Numbered from the stretch's first letter, positions 35,412 to 47,878 are shown. The stretch: DNA of 64,000 bases from Holothuria scabra (GCA_037179385.1 CM074190.1:7268284-7332283), one strand, 5' to 3'. Notes: generated by a model not told the origin, from the letters alone. Numbers and translations are program-made.

Positions 35412-37190
35412 ATCTTCAAAGATCAAGCTAATCTTTGTCCTTAGAATGTGTCTATTGTCTGTAACAAAACATTCTCCCGTGACTTGATGACGTAGATCAT
35501 TACATGTTACCTCTTCCCTTGCCTCCACAGTGCTATATCTGGTCTTGTTTAAGAATACCCCTAGGTCATTCGGTGCTTCAAAATGCTTTCGTCACGTGTC
35601 ACCTCTCTCGCAAATTTGGATAAATCTCTTCAGGTGACCATGCGTGCATGAGCCTAGGCAGAAGGCACAGTCCTCTCAGAAAAGGTACAGTGATATTGCT
35701 GTATCGGTGGGCAGGTGGTGCTCAAGCTAAAAGTGTTCGCAAGGAGGAATGATTTGGAGGGATGTAAAGAATTGTGAGCTGTCCTTTTGTAAGCACAGCG
35801 TTTTGGCTATATCTAGCGGACAATTAACACAGGCATGGCAATCTAACAAATGCTTTGCAGCCAACATGAGAAGTTAACTATCTAAATAAATGAGTATTTT
35901 GTAATGTGTTCTACCATTCAAACACGCCAAGTTGAATCCATACATCTTGTTTTCTACACACTTCTCCTCACCCAGGCAATTAATTATCCTTCCGGTATCA
36001 TTTCTATCTGCGGTTTACTTCGACTTTTGAGTGAGACTGTGATTTTGTTACAACAAATTAGTTAATTACAGAACGTACGACTCCCAACCCCAATTTCCAC
36101 TCTTCCCCCTCTTACCCCAGCTACTAAGAACACCGCTTTCCAAAATTTGATTTTACGTTGCAACACCCTACTAAATCACAACAATATTGGAAGATTGTTG
36201 CTGTGTGAGCGATAATACAAAGATTACCACTAAATAAGTAGAGCATTTATTTTCCCTGGATTGTTACATACGACACAAAAATGACCTGTTTGCTCTAAAA
36301 TTTTCCAGGATTTCGAAAGGAAAACTCATAATTAGAGCGATCAAGTGGAGAGGACAAAACATCACTCCACGACCTAAACTGTACAAAGTGCGTAATAAAG
36401 GATCGTATAAATATAGGTATGTTGCTTTAGGCGAAAGACTAACTGGAACAGTTGAATACGGTACTTGAACATCAACTCATGACTCGCTTTGAATAAAAAA
36501 CTGAAGACGAGGGCACGTTTTTAGATCAGTAGCTAAACAAATCAGTGTTTTATTTTACGTTTCTTGAAAACCACTGCAGCCAAAAAGTGTCCTTATATTA
36601 AATATGCAGAACCCACTTACAGCTTTGTAATGACGGAAAGCCCTCTAGCATCCAACGCTAAAACCTATACTGCTTATGTATAAGCTATATATACCTATAT
36701 TGTTCTCTTCGAAGCACGTGATGTACTTTCCACATAATACGATCTTAACTATAGGCTAAATGAGATACAAACACTCGTCTGAGTTGGCACGTTTACACAA
36801 CAAACATTACCGACAGTTTATATAGAAAATATGAGAGTAGCACAACTATAATAAAGACGTGTGCAACTAAATATGAAATTCTGAGCACGGACATCCTTGC
36901 TAATATTGCTAGTGTGTTTAAAATGTAAGCTTATTCTTAAGTTAAATTATTTTTTTTAATTGAAATGATCATTTCGGAGAGATAACCCAGAAACTAAACA
37001 TTCAGCAAAAGGCTGTGACAGAAAGGGTTTCAACTTAGAGGTTCTTTCCGAGCGAGTGAGCAGTTTTGAAAGGCAGTCGATCATTTGCCACCCTTATCAA
37101 TTTCCCCTACCTACTTAGTCAAAGCCCCTTACACATCTATCTAAACACCTATCATTATCGATCCACAATTAAACTTCATTATTTTAGGAA
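35412..37190. other. No gene or clear repeat seen
   Basis: A+T-rich sequence without frames above about 70 codons that I could interpret and without paired inverted repeats. Confidence 0.5.
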
Positions 37191-37364
37191 TTAAGGGCAT
37201 ACCCTGGTGAGCAAACAAAACCCTAATCAGAACACTCTCACTTTAAGCTGTGTAATGAACTAATCTACATTTTTTAATTTGACGTCAATGAAGGAGCCGT
37301 GCCAATTGAGAATTTTGGTAGACTCCGGGTAAAATTGTACTTTGGGGTAGAGTATGACTGCCTT
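37191..37364 (+). mobile_element. TTAA-bounded MITE, family 9, short subfamily copy (about 174 bp)
   Basis: Starts ttaagggcataccctggtga and ends actttggggtagagtatgac plus tgcctt. The inner half agccgtgccaattgagaatt through actccgggtaaaattgtact matches the right half of the 302-bp form. The left part (gcaaacaaaaccctaatcag) is shared only with the copy at 47506-47680. The two therefore descend from the same internally deleted or rearranged form. Confidence 0.7.
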
Positions 37365-37510
37365 CACTTTTGCTTTTAGGTGAGGGGAACTACAACATGT
37401 TAACAAATCAAAAAGTCTTCTAAAATATAAGTGTATTTGGGTGAATTGGGGAGGGGCATCGTGTCCAATGTCGCTTGTTAATTGAGTGAAATAGATTCAG
37501 TTGATTAAAA

Positions 37511-38090
37511 TAAGGGGGTTAGGTCACATCAATTTTGATATGTTAGAGGAATGCTCGTTCAAAGCATTTCGGTGAAAGTTAAATTTAAATACGATGTGTG
37601 GTTCTAAAGATATGAGCAGGTAAAGTCGCCACATTTCCAACAAAAGGTCAACTTGAAGCAAGCACATATGACATTTTATCTTTACATAAATGGAAAATCT
37701 TTTGTTTTTTCTTCACACTTTGCAGTCAATTTTCTCCTCAACAATCCGCCCATATTAGCATAATTCGATGGGGTAAGTGACATGTCAACTTTAAAAACTT
37801 TGCATTTCCTACAGAGAGGTCCTATTCTTATAACCGCTAAGATCAACACAGCAGTCACATCAATTTTTCATACGTTAGAGGGGTACTTATTCAAAGCATT
37901 TCGGGGAAAACAATAGCGTGAAAAAGCAACAAAACATTCCTTGTCAAAGTGAGGAACTGATTAACCTCTGCTGCCCTTAAGTTCAATACTTTGGAACACA
38001 AATTTAGTGACGTCATTTGCTGATATCTTGAGAAACAAAGGTCCGATTTAAATGAAAGTTTCACCGCACTGTGTTGATTCTTTTTTCTAA
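37511..38090 (+). repeat. Dispersed repeat family 2, copy B with internal duplication
   Basis: Co-linear with 3191-3690. A feature not present in copy A: the opening words gtcacatcaattttgatatg, then ttcaaagcatttcgg, reappear around 37855-37905 (gtcacatcaatttttcatac, then ttcaaagcatttcgg). About 55 bp of the start has thus been repeated inside, by duplication or by insertion of a second copy. It ends close to family 6 at 38098. Confidence 0.7.
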
Positions 38091-38097
38091 AAGTCCC

Positions 38098-38190
38098 CAC
38101 GACTCTCTGGCGAAGAGCCAAGGGGCGAAAACCAAACGATTACTCCCGGAGGAGTTCTGCTCCCTTAAGGAGCTTAACGTCCCAAATGGA
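38098..38190 (+). repeat. Dispersed repeat family 6, copy B
   Basis: Reads cgactctctggcgaagagcc, then aaaccaaacgattactcccg and gaggagttctgctcccttaa. The first part is matched at 43845-43895 (cgaccctgtggcaaagggcc, then gaaccaaac), the later part at 24435-24570 in inverse orientation, and a shorter form occurs at 50955-51015. Several short complementary words (aggagttctgctccc, ccttaagg) give it local hairpins. Confidence 0.5.
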
Positions 38191-38317
38191 CAAGTACGCC
38201 CTCCAAAGGGCAAACACTGAGTAGTCCTGCTCTAGACTGGCTGAATAGAACAGAAGCCACAACCTGGATGCAGTTTAACGTCATTTATCCCTCTTTCACA
38301 TATGACAAATCACAGCA

Positions 38318-39139
38318 CGGCTACAACTCCACATACAATTAATAAGCTATATATTCCACTAACCTAAAGAGGGAGTTAATACAAATATTTAATTCCACAT
38401 CGTTACATGATTTGCATTCCGAGAAATCGAGTCACAACACACTCTCTCAGAATCTCCGAATACAAATCACGTGACGAGGTGGAATTTAATATTTTTTAAC
38501 TTCCCTTCAGCAGTTCGGGAGATAACCGTTTTCGGGTGAAAATGAGAACTCACCCAATTGGGGTTCGGAAAACTTGCAGCATGAATATTCACGAGCACTT
38601 AGTGTGTGCCTCTTCACAGTCGTCGCTTTGCCTTATAAATGTGGATATATTCAAATACAATGTATTTTTCACCACCACAGACCGAAATCCCAAGGAACTT
38701 TCAGCAACGTATTAATGAGCATCATTGCGAGCACGACTAACTTACACAACTTTCTGTAGAAAAAATGCACAAATCTTGCGGCTCTGTCGAGTTTATAATT
38801 TAAGCTAAGGACACAGAACGTGGCAGAACTGCCCGACATCTCAAAATTTGCGCGGTGAACTACCAAACATGGTTCTGTTTTTTGTACCCCAAGCAACAAA
38901 GTTTCTAAATATTCCAAAATTTCTCTTTCCTACGATCGATGAAAATTTCCAGGTTTTTGAACGTTTGCCTCTGTTTAATTTGCGCGGTACGACCGCAAAG
39001 CATCCAGGGAGAAATTTGAAAATGGCGCTGTTTTCCCCCGATCGGGTGAAAAAAACATTTTCCCCAGAAAGAGGTTATCTCCCGAACTGTTTAGGTTAGT
39101 GGCATATATAGCTTATTAATTGTATTTGGGGTTGTGACA
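38318..39139. mobile_element. Long-TIR element (about 820 bp), left arm interrupted
   Basis: The left arm (ctacaactccacatacaatt, then aataagctatatattccact and aacctaaa) is the inverse of the right end (ttaggttagtggcatatata, gcttattaattgtatttggg, gttgtgac). The pairing resumes after a 140-bp interruption with cagttcgggagataaccgtt on the left against gaggttatctcccgaactg on the right, and continues to caccc.at.gggg. TIR length without the insert is about 110 bp. The interior holds frames of 60-83 codons with no recognisable transposase. Confidence 0.75.
38369..38508. mobile_element. MITE (140 bp) nested in the left arm of the 38-kb element
   Basis: The left end gagggagttaatacaaatat then ttaattccacatcg mirrors the right end cgaggtggaatttaatattt then tttaacttcccttc, giving TIRs of about 34 bp with a handful of mismatches. 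Taking it out joins cctaaa to cagttcggg, which restores the symmetry with the right arm of the host element (cccgaactgtttagg). The target duplication is not evident; at most one or two A bases repeat. Confidence 0.8.
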
Positions 39140-40032
39140 ATTATTCCAGTTTTATTGTTTTCTCTGGTTTATATTTCCTTTATACTCGCCCTTGATAATT
39201 GGAGGATCGTATTCAGTGCTGACACGACAATAACAATATTTATGCCAGAAGATAACTGCAACAAATATTTTCTTCTTTTTTAGCAGCAAATGCATCAAAA
39301 ATTTAGTTTTCTCTCTTTATATCAGCATATGGATGAACAACAGTTCGGCTTATTCTTATTTTTATATTCTCCAGATCAGCAAACTTGTAGCTAATTGTTA
39401 AGGTAATAAAAATTAACGTATTTCACCCTGTGTAAGGGGACGTCATGACCTGGCCGATATGTCGTGACTTGGTCGATTCTTTGAACAATAGAAAAAGACG
39501 AACAACAAAAAGCGCTCACTGTATCATGTAATATGCAGCAATGTAGTAATGTGGTTTCTTATCAGATGTTTAACAAGCAAAATCTGTTAGCTGATTCCTT
39601 AGTGAGAGGAAATAAATTTCAAAGATAGCCTGAGGGAAATATTTGTATGTAATGGTGTAATACACTAAGATGAATTTAAACTAATCCATGTTTTTTTTTT
39701 TTTTCTAATTTCTATGTGGACGCCCCTCTCGCTCCTGTAACCCCATCCCTTCCACGACCCTTTGGTTACCGACCTGTCCTTCCCTAAGGTGTAGCTACCT
39801 AAAAACGACTTAACCAGAGATGGTGTGGCTAAGTACTTAGGCTATTCTACTTAAAAATCTATCGAAAGGGTTCTTCTTGTGGGTTGTGAGATTACTTCAC
39901 GTGGCCGAAGACAAAAAGTCTGGTGTGCAAATCATGGATTGCCGAATATGATTAGATAATCTTTAAAGATTGAAAAGCATATCTTAAGGTGTGAGTTCAG
40001 AGTTGGCGAGCTTGGTTTCGAAGAAATAGGAT
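39140..40032. other. No gene seen
   Basis: A+T-rich, with a run of T at about 39690-39705 and a short near-repeat cgtcatgacctggccgatat / gtcgtgacttggtcgattc near 39440-39480. No element ends. Confidence 0.45.
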
Positions 40033-40249
40033 CAGCGACGTAGTCAGGAATTTGCAAGGGGGCACACCTGTGGCTGATCCAGGGAGAGATCTGGGGAGGG
40101 ACATGTCCACTCCCTTTGAGAAATATTTAACCACGACAGGAAGGTGCAATGTGTTTCAAGTTTCATCCTTTTCATGTATCATATTATCACACTGAACTGG
40201 GGGAATGTCGCTCTCTCTGCCCCCCCCCCCACCTTCGGCTACGTACTTG
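40033..40249 (+). mobile_element. Probable hAT-type MITE (217 bp)
   Basis: The left end is cagcgacgtagtcaggaatt and the reverse complement of the right end is caagtacgtagccgaaggtg. Both share a CGTAGYC core at the same distance from the tip, like the elements at 8580 and 9078. A C-run at 40220-40230 mirrors the G-run of the 8580 copy. Flanking 8-mers (aataggat, agtcccaa) do not match, so the target duplication is lost or the right border is a few bases off. Confidence 0.5.
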
Positions 40250-43200
40250 AGTCCCAATATATTATACAAAGTATCCCTTGGAAATGCCCCAAGGGAATAT
40301 CTTTGAAGGACGTTCGTCATCTAAGAATAGGTTTGTGGTCGAAATATTTGTATCATTGCGTTAGAAATACTTTAATGGCACAACCTACTTTTGTTCATCA
40401 CGAAACATATCCTGTGCCAAAGTTGGCATTGTTACTTCAGTTGACAAAACGCCTCCACAGAGTACACTGTTATCGAGCACTATGTCTTCACAAAAAACAA
40501 TAAACATTTATTTCTCCTATTGATCAGTAGTGTGCTAGTACTTTACTGCGTTGTTTCAGTTCTATAAATTTCTTTATAAAGACTATTTAGTTTACTTTTC
40601 ATTGTTTAGATATAAAACACATCAGCTGTAAATTTTAATAGCAAACTTAAGAATGTTTATCTAACTCAAATGTCGCCAAAACACCAAAAGATCAACCTCG
40701 TTTAGTGGTAGTTTTGTTATTTCCTTTTAAGCGAACGTGGACTTTTTCGTTTTCGGGTGTCTTCTCTTATAGTATTTCTCTCGAAACGCCTCTCCGTGGA
40801 TAACCCCAAAATTACAGTCAATTTCACGATTCGTTAACGGTCGTAGAAGCATCAGGGATACTCTACCTGCACTTCTTAAACCGACTTAAGTGAAGTAGCA
40901 AAATGCCTGACGTATACCAACGATCTCAAGCACATTCGTCCATTTGTTAGTACTTGTAGGTATAAAATTCGGCTAAACGCATGCTGTGTCGATTTTTTCA
41001 AATCGTGTGCATATTCGCATGTAAATGAAAGAGAATTAACAGACAAACATCTTTTTGGCACCAGAAGTAAAGGAACTTGTCGCAGTTTGTTTGATCGATT
41101 TTATTTTTAAATGAAAATAGGTTGGTAATTTCCCAGGAATTAACCTTAGTCAGTGCTTATTGTCAGATATAGATTCCTAAACCCATTCTTTTTAGAGTTT
41201 AGGCGCAATTTTAAGCTAAATGTGTAAAAGGGGAACTATTTGTCGTCCCATGTTTCCATTTAAGGAAGCTGTGGAAGGGGAAAAACTGTGCCAAAAGCTT
41301 GCCAATATCGGTGGCGAGGAAGACATTTTTGAGCTCTACCCCTCCCCCGTGCATGACCGGGAACGGCAATTCATGAGAGTTCTAGACTGAACTGAGCCGA
41401 TCAAGAATAAGTTCATTTCTTGGAGTACCTGTACTAAGCAAATACTGGCTAATTAACCCCTATTTTTTCTTTGGGGGTTGAGCCACGAAGCACCCCGTTT
41501 TCGTTGATTTCTACTTACAGGTGTTCTTATTTAATATTCCATTTTCTTACATCTTTAGCTTCTTTTATTGCGTCTTGTCACAAACACTTGAGGCACATCT
41601 TCTGCTCGACTCTGTTTCATCTAGAATAGTTTCTCTTTATTTTCTTTTTGTTTTGTTTTCTTTCTTTTCCCTCTGTGGTGTGATTTCGTTTTTCGTTATG
41701 TTGACAGACTCTAGTTTAAGTTGAATGCAAAGAAACGTCACTTTTGTAGCCAAAATCAGGAGAAGAAAAGCAGTGGAAGGATAGAGGGGAAAATATCCTG
41801 AAAACAAGATTTTCCACCATTAGTGGCTTTACTAGATTAAACTCCCCCCATGAGGCAGATCAGCGTCGACGTGACACGTTGACGTTTTGTTGCATTTTTA
41901 CAGTCTTGACACGCTCAGATCAAATTAAGAAGTGTACGCATTCTTTGTTTCAGCTACGGACAGTTGAAACTTTAAAGAATGAAGTCTTGGATTGACAAAA
42001 TCTTATACTTTATGAAGGTCGCAAAGAGGCATACTTTTCTTCCAAAATAAAGTAAGACACGTGTATTTGTCATACCCTCAAGAAAGGTTTGTGGTCATGG
42101 CTGTACAAAAAGCTTTCAATACAGAGCCTATAGTCATTTATCTTTAGGTAAAAGCTGTTTTAGATGTGGCATTTTTCTTCATTATGGAGGACAATGAAGT
42201 AACAATCTTTAGAAAAATGTGTCTTTTGCATGACCTGACGTAGATAAAACGTGTAAAAATGAGAAAAGCACCTTACTTGAAAAAAAATATGTAAGTACCT
42301 AAAAAAGTTCCCCATATATTGTTTTAAAATGTTTCCATTCCCTTTCACCCAAGAATATATTATCTGTCAATATAGCAATTCCGTCGTTTGTACGAATAGG
42401 GTCACGGTTGTATGATATATAGCAAGTACGATGAAACATAATTTGGAAAAGTGCATGCGACATTAAATATTGTTAAACAAAACTTCGTTCTTCTAGAAAT
42501 AGGTGAAACAACTTGAAAACTAGCCTTGTTTGAGAAAAGGTATTGAAGGAATAAACTGCGTTTGTCGGACTATTGCCGGTGAATAAACCGTGGAGACTCC
42601 AAATTTCGAAAAAAAAAAACGGACGAGGCGAAATCGAGTCAGTTATTTCTTTAACATTAGGAGTCCAGACAGGTTCTTCACAAACAATAATAACAATTTT
42701 CCCTTTTCTATACCACCTCAAAATGTCTTTTTGGGGTTTACTTTTTAGTGGCTTCTGCAAATCATTACAAAGTACGGTGTGTTGGAGAATAACCTGTCAG
42801 TGGTTACTGGACCAGTCAGTAGCAGTGGTAGGAACGATTTTAAATATCGTCATCATAACTTTTGAAACTCTGTCACAGTAAAAAAAGATGTAAATTACAG
42901 AACAAGTAATCAATAGTTACACGTCGAAGATAAAAGAGAAAAAAAAAATGCCAACTCACTTTCAAAGCCTGCCATCATTTTTCCCTGTAATCTCTGTGTA
43001 TTCCATTATTTTTGTTCAATAACTCACCGGGCATATTTTGTGTAAGCAAACTCGAAACAAAAACCGTCAGGCTAAAAGGACTAAAGTTAGATTATAAACT
43101 GTATCCATCAAGCGACCTACGAACTAGAAAAACACCTCTTGTCAAGACTCGTGGCTGACTTGATAACAAACAAAGCAACTAACGAGGGTTTGTGTGAAAT

Positions 43201-43740
43201 AAATCAGGAACTAAACTCATTTCGGAACCCAACTTACATTCTTGGGTTATTTTGACTGAGATGATTAACATTTCAACTTATCACACTAATTGGTCAAAGT
43301 GAACCTACGGTGCTTTTTCAACCTACGCCTGTTAATTAAAGAAAGTTCCTAAATGGTGTAAACACTTTCGTTTATTCACAAGAGAAAGAAGTGAAAAAAA
43401 TAAACCAGGGCAGGTGATAGATAATACGAGTCACCCAAAAGTACTGAATTTACCCTGTAGTTTCCTGTAGGTTGTGATACTGCTACTCGCGTTTAAGCAG
43501 CTTCGGTATCCGTTTAGAAATATATCCCATTTAATTCTACATGAGGTAACAGCTGTCACTATCAGAGCTAGGATATATTATGTGAAATCTCGAGTTGATC
43601 TCTCATGTTGGCATAGAATATTAAAACGTTAATTCTCATTAAAAGCCAATTGAAAAAAATCATCAAAACATGTAGCCTACTGTATTTTACACGTACTGTG
43701 AAATGACTTGGCCATTTTTATAGTGCCGTTAAACTGTTTT
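40250..43740. other. Long stretch with no gene seen
   Basis: About 3.5 kb of A+T-rich sequence. Overlapping open frames around 42473-42881 on both strands reach about 100 codons but show no domain. A T/C-rich, hydrophobic 67-codon frame at 41521-41724 is low-complexity. No TIR pairs or tRNA boxes found. Confidence 0.45.
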
Positions 43741-43963
43741 TCGAAGATGCTATACGTCCACTGAAGGACAATACTTGACCAAACGCACGACCCTCAGACC
43801 ATTTACATCACTTGTCTTTCATTGATAAGGGAAGTTTTTTCTTTCAGTCCTTCCGACCCTGTGGCAAAGGGCCATTCGGTGAACCAAACTACAAACTGCT
43901 TCAAAAAGAAGCTAAATGTCCACTGAAGGATAACACTTGAACAACCTCACGGCCCTCAGACTG
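43741..43963 (+). repeat. Direct repeats of about 59 bp, 160 bp apart
   Basis: Copy 1 (43742-43800) reads gaagatgctatacgtccact, then gaaggacaatacttgaccaa and cgcacgaccctcagacc. Copy 2 (about 43904-43962) reads gaagctaaatgtccactgaa, then ggataacacttgaacaacct and cacggccctcagactg. Between them, at 43845-43895, lies a weak family 6 match. The arrangement could be the two ends of a small element with direct terminal repeats or a partial tandem duplication. Confidence 0.6.
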
Positions 43964-46449
43964 AGGGGAGCTTGTGATGGATGTTGCGAGTAGTTTTGTC
44001 CAATATCGCAGGTTAAAATGGAACTTCCGCTCCTGTATTACTTTTCCACACAAAAGTTTATAACAAACGAAATCACTTAAAAAATGAAAACACAACACTA
44101 ATGAAAAAATGGCCACATAATCTGCATGATCGTGACCAACATCCTTCACAATTCGTTGGAAACTATAGTCCGATAAAGGCGTTTGTCAGTGACGTCACGA
44201 AAATAAGTAGTATAAATCATATTTTCGTACAATCTTTTGATAAAAACCATACATGACACAATTTGGGAGTTGTGTGTTTTTTCCGACCAGAGGTGGAGAG
44301 ATTTACGCTAAAATGCAAAATTGGATCGAAATCCGATCTGATTTCATCGTTACGCGAGGGACCTTTAAATCAAGATGCACACATGAAAGAGTATGTTGAG
44401 AAAATGAGCGAACATAGGCGATTTGGTAAAAAGATTGATATATTTTGAGGAAATCTGTACCTAACCATATATTCTAACTGATATTCGACCGGCCCGAAAA
44501 ACCAAAAATGTGCCAAACATTTGACAATATTGATTTCAATAATGATTATTAGCTGGTGATTCAAAACCAAATCTGGTTAATGACATTTGATCGTGTTCCG
44601 GGTCAATACCGGATGTATTGTGTTCATACTTGACCAGAAGCTGATTTTAGAGGTATAACCTACTTACATAACCTAACCTTACAACAAACTTGTACAGAGA
44701 GATACACCTTTAAATTACCACTTTCTAACGAAATAACGGACCTATATTCTTTCAGCAAATTCTAAAAAGGGGGGAACCCCTAACGGTATAAAAATATTTT
44801 CTGGCATAGTTTTGAAATGATTAACTGTTGCAAGTTATGTTAAAGTACTCACCAATTTAAAACACGACTTGAATTCTTCTTCGCCTATTCTTTGTTATAT
44901 AAGTCTATATTTCACATATTTTATATAACCACAGAAACCACAATGGGAGCACCGTTCCCTCCAATTGTGGGAAATGGTTTGTTTATCTAGATCCTTTAAA
45001 TATCACTGTAGTAAAAGTAATTCAATTAGTTCTATCCTGGGTGATGGTGTGTCAAACGTGCCACAAAAGAAATTCTTTCGGGAGAATCCATTGTCGAATG
45101 AACACAACGAATTGAGCATTCAATGAGACGTAACGATGACCTTCAATAATAAAATTATTACATAAACATATGTAGCACTGTGACGTCACTTTAATTAACA
45201 GCATGAACTTTATCTCTCTTATCATCAAACCAGTAAACCATGGGGCATGCTAGAGTCGATTTCCGAAGGTCTGACAATGAACGGCGCTTAATCCTCTCTA
45301 AGAATCTATCATCAACGAACACGATAGCTTCTTAAAGAAACGTGTAAGATAAATGGTCCGGTGATGCCAAGCGAAGAATGACCATCATTACAGGCCAATA
45401 GTTCCCCTTAATTGCCTTTACGATCTATCTCTTCCCCCTTTCTCTCTCTCTCTTTCGCCAAGTATTCACAGGGTATACCTGTAATCGTTTTCTTCTGGGC
45501 AGATTTATATATAAGACTTTGGAAAGACAAATGTCCATCTCATTATTGTCATCATAGCCCTTCAGGTAATCGGCTTTAATAGTACTCAAACTGAATGGGT
45601 CCAAGCTTATTTTTAGAACTTGAGCTTCACTGTAACGTGCATTTAAATAATGATTGATTAGGACATATATTTCTGTATTGTACCATACGCTCCCTGTGTC
45701 GCTACTTTTTACAAAATTTAAGGTGACTGTGTCCGAACGACTCTGTTTTTTTTTTTTTTTTTTTTTTTGCAGTGGAAAATTTTAATAAGACACTTTTGTT
45801 CACCATCTTATTGGACTTCTATTGTTGTAACACAAATCAGTGAAAATTGAATTGTTTCTATAAATATTCGTATTTTTTGCACCAATTCACAAAACGTGCA
45901 TCATAACGGCTTTTATTTTTTGTACTCCGAGTTCGTGTTCATTTGTGGTACGCATACTCGTTGATGTACGACAATTTGCGTAAACCTTTCAATTATACCT
46001 ACAACATCACACTCTGAACGCTGAAAAAGATTGGCAAAATTTGACCAATAAGGAGTCACTATGCACCAACTAATTAGTGTAAAGTCAACTTCTGACAAGT
46101 AATACATTGCTACTTGTCTTACAATTTTACCAGTAGTAACGTATGTGTCAACCAGGAATTCTTCAATCATTGCTGTGAACTAGAGTTAACTCCAAGATGG
46201 TTGTAAAATTGAAGAGTGGTAAGGATCAAGCCAGCAGCTGTTGTTATGTGCAAAGAAATTTTAATCTATTTACATCGTAAATCTGGGGCCTTTATTCATT
46301 TATGTTCCCTTGTTATCCATAACTTGTCACTATGAGTACACCCCTTATTATGTCTGGCCTCTGCAGATTTTGGATTTGTCATGACTTACAAGTACCTGCT
46401 TACATTATGACAGTTCACCAGTATTAAAAAGGAAATAAATGCACCCCAA
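43964..46449. other. Long stretch with no gene seen
   Basis: A+T-rich. It contains a short CT-rich patch near 45440-45460 and a run of 23 T at 45746-45768. Open frames up to 85 codons are not recognisable. Confidence 0.5.
45746..45768 (+). repeat. Poly-T run (23 T)
   Basis: Homopolymer followed by gcagtgg. On the minus strand it would be a poly-A tail, so a 3'-truncated retro-insertion on that strand is possible, but no body is recognisable next to it. Confidence 0.8.
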
Positions 46450-46545
46450 CTTGAATTTGTACAGTAGGCCGACCTGTTTAGTGATTGGCGCTTGAAAGTC
46501 ATGTGACAATATTTTTTCTCCTGAAATGTGAAATTTACTAGCAGT
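46450..46545 (+). repeat. Dispersed repeat family 8, copy B
   Basis: Co-linear with 30995-31095: gtgattgg, then catgtgacaatattttttct, cctgaaatgtgaaatttact and agcagtaacgac. Here no full SINE follows, which argues that the repeat is separate from the SINE beside copy A. Confidence 0.5.
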
Positions 46546-46965
46546 AACGACTTGGTTTATGACCTGCCTTGAATATACAATGATGAAGTTCTAAAGCACT
46601 ATGTAAGGCATTTGAAGAGAAGAAGGAACAATATTATGAAATACAGTATAGCTTGGATTTGAGGTGACTATTCTCGCCCTTTAAGAAATAACAATTCTCT
46701 CATCAAGACTCAAGAGTAAGGGAAATAAAATGGAAGAAAATAAACGTGTGCACATCTACTGGATTCATGAAGGTTATTTTTAGTTGGAGTTGCACGTCAT
46801 GAACAGGAATTCAACTGTACATTCCTTTTACCGGTTACTTATGGTGTAAGGTACATCGTAGCTGGTAGATTATATTGTATCGAAGTGTTCAATGCAAAAA
46901 TCCACGTTTACTCTACTGAAGAAAGGTTCAAATAATAATCTGATTTGATAATATTTCAATAATAA

Positions 46966-47105
46966 ATGCGCACTGTTTAACAAAAAATGTCCTTACTGGC
47001 TAACGGTAGCCCTAATCATAACCTAATCTCTAACTCGAACAAAGAACTTCGATACAATACAATGGCAACAGTCAATCAAGGAACACCTTGTTAAACAGTG
47101 CGCAT
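46966..47105. mobile_element. MITE family 4, copy B (140 bp)
   Basis: The left end reads atgcgcactgtttaacaaaa and the reverse complement of the right end reads atgcgcactgtttaacaagg; the first 18 bases agree exactly. The copies at 6961-7082 and the half at 4873-4900 share the GCGCA / GCGTA tip and the aaggaa(c/t)(a/t)(c/t)ctt block. Non-coding. Flanks are A+T-rich and show no certain target duplication. Confidence 0.8.
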
Positions 47106-47505
47106 CAACCCAATATTTCGGACTATTGCAAATTTTACAAAATTTGGAAATGTTCATATATAATAGCCCTAATAAATAGTTATAATTTTCCGGATTGGAC
47201 CCGATGTTGCTTCGTATGAGCTTGTATCCCACTTTTCTAGTCACTGACAAATTCCATCAACTTGCCCACGTTATTATTATGTTCAACATAAAGCTTTGTT
47301 CGGGATTAACTATAGGATAACGTCGGGGTTACGGATGGGTTGTACCTATCTGTGGGAGGTACCAAAGAAGTAAAAGCAAATAAGATGGAAGAAGTGGATC
47401 TCCTTGAGGTGACGTCCTGAGTAATGATTTACCAGATCAAGTCAAGTCATCAAATCAAGGAAATTGCTTATGAAACTGAGGGCTTTATTGGGTTTAATGC
47501 TAAGC

Positions 47506-47680
47506 TAGGGCATACTCTGCTGAACCAGCGAACAAAACCCTAAATGTACAACCCGAGCACTTTCAGTGCATGCTGTGTAAAATAAGCCATTCTGCAGATT
47601 TCAATTTGATGTTAACAATTGAGAAACTTGGTTTACTCCGGGTAAAATTGTGGTTTTGAGAGACGAATGTCTATCTTTAA
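47506..47680 (+). mobile_element. TTAA-bounded MITE, family 9, short subfamily copy 2 (about 175 bp)
   Basis: The left part ctagggcatactctgctgaa then ccagcgaacaaaaccctaa matches 37191-37364. The right part acaattgagaaacttggttt then actccgggtaaaattgtggt matches the common family, and the right edge ends tctttaa. It also keeps gagcactttcagtgcatgct from the longer form. The left edge has lost its TTAA. Confidence 0.65.
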
Positions 47681-47878
47681 ATAGAATTGTACAAAAATAA
47701 CTTGCAGAGAGATTCGCGTGTATGCGTGTTATTTTACAATGTCATTTACCCAAGTCCTTAGACGAGGTTTCAGGAAGAAGTCCTTCAAAAAAAAAAAAAA
47801 AAGTTTGCAAAAAACGTTTGTGCTATTTGGAAAGTCACAGATATGCCGGTTTGCCGGTTCATCAGGGTATTCCTATAA

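Noticed and set aside
35229..35528. 99-codon frame, minus strand
   Set aside because: It lies mostly within the TTAA-bounded MITE copy at 35103-35411 and has no protein resemblance.
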